This document shows, piece by piece, positions 60,686 through 64,000 of a stretch of DNA of 64,000 nucleotides. Source of the stretch: Agapetus fuscipes (taxonomy: Eukaryota > Arthropoda > Insecta > Trichoptera > Glossosomatidae); the NCBI GenBank assembly GCA_951799405.1, contig OX637345.1:1302001-1366000 (forward strand), written 5' to 3'. Position numbers and translations under genes: made by a program. Every line of letters begins with the position of its first letter. Within the stretch, counting starts at the first letter, position 1. The notes below the pieces were generated by a model, which was given only the letters and a program-made list of their open reading frames with translations, ran no database searches and was not told the DNA's origin.

Positions 60686-62992
60686 TATTATTTATTTATT
60701 TATTTATTTATTTGTAAAAACACCAACAGATCATTGACAATTTTTTCACAAGTTAAACATAATAAATTACATACTAGACATCAATGCTCCAGTGACGGTG
60801 TCTGTCACATACTTAGTTGTTATAAAATTCTTATTGTCTAAATTTTATATAATATATGAACCATAATTAATCATCATAATAATATAAGCGCGCTTGATTC
60901 CTGACGAGTACATTGAGTGCAAATACCAGTCAATACATAATAATCGTATATTAAGCCACAAATACCCAACGCTCGTCATTATAAAATGTTGCAGGCAAAA
61001 TCACGAAAGCAGAAAAAAAAACAAGAAAGAAAAAATAAGAGAGAGAAAAAAAAAATGAATATTCCAATTGATTAGCACCTTGGAATTAATTCATTACCGT
61101 TCAGATAATATGATATATAGGTGAGTAAAAAAGGCTTGAATATTAATGCACTTACCATTACAAACAGGTCAAATATGTTTAAAAAAGATGGGAATATTAA
61201 TATTACATACATACATATATATATCAATATGTATATGAAGAAGGAGGGATAAAGAAGTATACATACTAAGTTAATGACGTATACTACATAAAGTTTGTTA
61301 AATGTCTACAATTGATTGCGCTTTAAAGGCCACGAGGATTGCTCGCTTGAAAGTAGTGACCGGATCAGAAAAAATATCAACATTAGGTACGACTTTCGAT
61401 ACATTGTTATACGATCGCATCATGCGTCCAATCGGGCAGAAATGCCCTACATTGGTGTTATATTTTTTTAGGCGAAATAATTGCCCACTTCTTAGTTTAG
61501 AGTTAGCGTAAAAGCATAGTAGTTCCAAGTCCGAGGTGTCCAAGTTACCCTTTACTAACTTACGAAGGTACATCAATTCGGCGACATTTCGCCTGACTGA
61601 TAATTTTTCCATATTAAAAAGAGATAGGCGCTCCTCATAGTCCAAACGACCACCGTGCCCCGCTCGATAACACAGAATTCTTGTAAAGTATCTTTGGACA
61701 CGCTCGATCTTGTCATTGTGCAATGTATAGTACGGGGACCAAATAAAAGACTGGTATTCGAGAAGACTGCGGACTAGGGCATAGTAAAGTGTGATTACAC
61801 TATAGGGCTGCTTGAAAGGTTTTGCTGTTCTTAATAGGAAACCCAAAGTTTTAAAGGACTTCTGCGTGATGAGATCATAGTGATCTTTAAACGTTAACTC
61901 AGCGTCCAGGATAATTCCGAGATCTTTAATTGATGTCACTTTTGTTAGCTCTGTGCCACTTACGCTATAGGAAAAACTCAGTACTTTTTTATTGCGAGTA
62001 AATCTAATAAAGTAGCATTTATCGGAGTTGAGTAGCATATTATTGTTTTCACTCCATTTTGCTAAGGTATTGAGGTCATTTTGAAGCTTAAGGCAATCGC
62101 AAACGGAGTGCACAGGCGTAAACATCTTCAGATCATCGGCATATATAAGATAGTCACAAATAAGATTTGATCCTAAATCATTTATAAAGACCGAGAATAG
62201 TAGCGGTCCAAGATGGGAGCCCTGTGGAACTCCGGAGGTAGATTGGACTGGTTCAGAATCAAAACCGCTCACTGAAACAATCTGTGTTCTATCGCAAAGA
62301 TATGAACCAATCCAATTTAGAAGTTTGCCAGTAATTCCCATGTTGTGTAACTTCTGTAGAAGAATTGCATGGTCAACACGATCAAAGGCCTTGCTGAAGT
62401 CTGTATAAATTGCATCTACCTGAGTTCTTGAGTCGAGACACTCGCTAATACAATTCACAAACTCAGATAGGTTGGTACTAGTTGATTTTTTGGGTATAAA
62501 CCCATGTTGACCCTTAATAAGAAGTGGGCTTACATGGTGATACAAGTGCCCATGTACGATCTTTTCAAATAATCTACCAAAACATGGTAACAGACTTATT
62601 GGTCTATAATTTTTGACATTTGACCTGTCTCCCGATTTAAATACAGGGACAATTCTAGAAGTTTTCCACAGACATGGGAACACGCCTTCATTAAGAGATT
62701 TTACAAATATACTGAAAAGAGGATCTATCAATGCATCTGCACATTCCTTAACAAAAATGTTGGGTATATCATCACTACCGGTACCTTTATTTATATCGAG
62801 ACTTTTCATAATTTTAAAGAGTTCATCTTTATTAAGAGATAAATGGCATACAGAGTCATGTGCCAACGAGGTTTCTTTTATTATTGTGCCTTTAGATTTG
62901 ATAAAGACAGATGAGAAGTACTCTGAGAATAGGTTACTTACCTCTACCCCACCTGAGGCAGAGGCATTTTGATAGTGGACTTCTCGTGTATG
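60686..62992 (-). mobile_element. Jockey-type LINE, 5'-truncated
   Basis: Minus strand: (TAAA)n tail at 60686-60715, ~580-bp 3' UTR, RT frame 61298 to about 62985. It lacks the endonuclease and ORF1. Inserted into the RTE-1 UTR; possible short duplication around TTATTAT/AATAATA. Best preserved LINE in the window. Confidence 0.85.
61298..62866 (-). CDS. Jockey-type reverse transcriptase (partial)
   Basis: 522 residues from the first Met; the same frame is open upstream to about 62985, so the Met is internal. RT motifs in order: NYRPISLLPCFGRLFEKIV (about 86-104), GFIPKKSTSTNL (122-133), TDFSKAFDRVDH (155-166), GVPQGSHLGPLLF (212-224), catalytic YADD (242-245), then the thumb (KDLGIILDAELTFKDH) and a C-terminal domain. 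It would copy LINE RNA at a nicked target. The absence of endonuclease makes it non-autonomous. The uninterrupted frame argues for recent insertion. Confidence 0.88.
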   Translation of the reverse strand: MAHDSVCHLSLNKDELFKIMKSLDINKGTGSDDIPNIFVKECADALIDPLFSIFVKSLNEGVFPCLWKTSRIVPVFKSGDRSNVKNYRPISLLPCFGRLFEKIVHGHLYHHVSPLLIKGQHGFIPKKSTSTNLSEFVNCISECLDSRTQVDAIYTDFSKAFDRVDHAILLQKLHNMGITGKLLNWIGSYLCDRTQIVSVSGFDSEPVQSTSGVPQGSHLGPLLFSVFINDLGSNLICDYLIYADDLKMFTPVHSVCDCLKLQNDLNTLAKWSENNNMLLNSDKCYFIRFTRNKKVLSFSYSVSGTELTKVTSIKDLGIILDAELTFKDHYDLITQKSFKTLGFLLRTAKPFKQPYSVITLYYALVRSLLEYQSFIWSPYYTLHNDKIERVQRYFTRILCYRAGHGGRLDYEERLSLFNMEKLSVRRNVAELMYLRKLVKGNLDTSDLELLCFYANSKLRSGQLFRLKKYNTNVGHFCPIGRMMRSYNNVSKVVPNVDIFSDPVTTFKRAILVAFKAQSIVDI

Positions 62993-62994
62993 AA

Positions 62995-63165
62995 GTTTAT
63001 TATCAAAACTAAACAGAAAACAAATTACAATTTAACACACCCTAGCCGCCAACATTACAGATCAACCGCCATTTCTCTCTGTTCTTGCATACTTCTTTCA
63101 TTTCCTCCAGAGTCATAACCTTTTTCATACAGGCTCTTTTTTTATTATGATTTTATTATGGTTGA
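62995..63165 (-). pseudogene. RTE-1 coding end, continuation of 60390-60685
   Basis: ACCCTAGCCGCCAACATTAC and CATACTTCTTTCATTTCCTC give the reversed MKKVMTLEEMKEVCKNREKW..CNVGG end. Confidence 0.8.
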
Positions 63166-63482
63166 GTTGAAATTTAAAATTGCATTGGTACTTGGTGCAT
63201 CTACTTGCAGACGTTTTATGCAGCTTTCGCCATCATGGGAACCCGAGCTGCGACCGAACATTTCCGAGGATCGGAGCTTTTTCAATAAAGTTCATATTAA
63301 GCTTTTCTTCGATAGACTTCTGCGTCAAAAATGTACAAAAAAACTTCACCTCAGTAACTGTTGCTGTAACTCTGTTGCTATTCTGCTAGAGGTGGTTAGA
63401 GCCTCTGCAGAGAAATCTCTATTTCTACATTGCATACCTATTTAGATTCATTCATATTGTAACGAATATGTAATTTATGAAA
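63166..63482. other. mostly unassigned; reversed RTE-2 end at 63345-63420
   Basis: The minus strand at 63345-63420 has TCTGCAGAGGCTCTAACCAC and ACAGAGTTACAGCAACAGTT, the RTE-2 3' end. The rest is not recognised. Confidence 0.5.
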
Positions 63483-63590
63483 TGTTTCAATGACGTGTAT
63501 GATCCTTGGCTTATAGGTTGGTATGCGGCTGACCACCAATGCAGTAAAAATGGTTAACTGTGCCAATGTCATGGAATGTCATGGAATGTC
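63483..63590 (+). repeat. RTE-1 3' module, 5' part
   Basis: GATCCTTGGCTTATAGGTTGG to CTGTGCCAATGTCATGG; then broken by a LINE end. Confidence 0.8.
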
Positions 63591-63591
63591 A

Positions 63592-63910
63592 ATTAGTACA
63601 TGGAATGGCGCCGCTTTACCTTGTGGACATGATTGGAAGGAAGGAGATTTCAACTCACGGACGCACACTTAGGTCCCGAGACGCTAACGCGAGTCTGCTC
63701 CAGGTCCCTGGCAGATCCACAAGGACGTTGTTCGGTGACCGAGCTTTTTGTGTCGCAGCTCCGATGGCTTGGAATGCACTCCCAGTGACGCTCAGAGAAC
63801 AACACGTTGAGGAGCGGTTTAGAAAGCAATTAAAAACATTTTTGTTTGGACACTCCTACAAAGCGCCTTTGAAGTGACATCAGTTACGAAATGGCACTAT
63901 AAAAAAGTGT
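63592..63910 (+). pseudogene. CR1/L2-like LINE C-terminus
   Basis: About 95 open codons: GMAPLYLVDMIGRKEIS, RTLFGDRAFCVAAPMAWNAL, PVTLREQHVEERFRKQLKTF and a final HSYKAPLK. GDRAF..AAP.AWN.LP signature. 3' UTR GAAATGGCACTATAAAAAAG. No RT domain. Confidence 0.8.
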
Positions 63911-63921
63911 AGAACTATTAT

Positions 63922-64000
63922 TAATGTCACCTCTGTTTCAGGGAAGGACGGCAAGAGTTGCAGCATTTTTTATGTTGTAGGTTCACATGCGGCATGCGCA
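63922..64000 (+). repeat. RTE-1 3' module, runs off the window
   Basis: AATGTCACCTCTGTTTCAGG to CACATGCGGCATGCGCA, continuing beyond 64000. It looks like the rest of 63483-63590 with the LINE end inserted between. Confidence 0.82.

Overview
This window is transposon-rich eukaryotic DNA, most likely from an arthropod and probably an insect. The evidence is: (a) a 5S rRNA-derived repeat head that reads like an insect 5S gene; (b) Jockey-, RTE- and CR1/L2-like LINE remnants whose C-termini are of types common in insects; (c) a Ty3/gypsy element of insect type; (d) piggyBac-type TTAA insertions. I cannot name the species. Almost no host gene is visible. The best candidate is one small secreted-peptide gene at 4618-4884 (minus). 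There is one possible conserved non-coding block near 49180-49440.

Family names used below are my own. RTE-1 is a LINE whose coding end (..GRPRK.W..) is followed by a ~250-bp 3' module ('module') starting near CCTTGACTTATAGGTTGG and ending in (ATTAG)n. About 40 copies of this module, mostly 5'-truncated and free-standing, are the commonest sequence here. RTE-2 is a related LINE ending in (GTTACA)n. SINE-5T is a composite SINE made of a 5S rRNA-like head, a tRNA-like unit, a body and an (ATT)n tail; the full length is 439 bp at 54839-55277. SINE-T is a ~320-bp tRNA-derived SINE. LTR-4 is a group of solo LTRs with TGTTAYG..CRTAACA ends and 4-bp target duplications. FB15 elements are fold-back structures whose arms are ~15-bp tandem repeats. 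MITE-1 to MITE-8 are short inverted-repeat DNA elements.

Layout. 1-12 kb: RTE-1/RTE-2 fragments, SINEs, the secreted-peptide gene and an RTE-2 copy flanked by a 113-bp direct duplication. 12.5-14.4 kb: a composite bounded by hAT-like ends that holds FB15 arms, SINE-5T pieces and a perfect 84-bp palindrome. 14.6-24.8 kb: a module cluster, three LTR-4 solo LTRs and LINE 3' ends. 25.2-27.3 kb: a ~850-bp near-perfect palindrome and a TTAA-flanked 705-bp inverted-repeat element inside a SINE-5T. 31.0-35.0 kb: a broken piggyBac element inserted at a TTAA within the 5S part of a SINE-5T. 35.5-41.9 kb: an apparently intact Ty3/gypsy retrotransposon with seemingly identical LTRs, gag and pol, inserted in a module. 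42-48 kb: nested LTRs and SINEs, and two more FB15 elements. 48-60 kb: modules, SINEs and MITEs, including a Harbinger-like MITE carrying the full-length SINE-5T. 60.4-63.2 kb: a 5'-truncated Jockey-type LINE nested in an RTE-1 copy. The window ends in CR1-like and module fragments.

The nesting gives a relative order: RTE-1 modules are oldest, then LTR-4/SINEs/MITEs, with the gypsy element youngest. A CR1/L2-like LINE (12190-12385 and 29344-29660) shares its 3' end with SINE-5T and is the likely supplier of its retrotransposition machinery.
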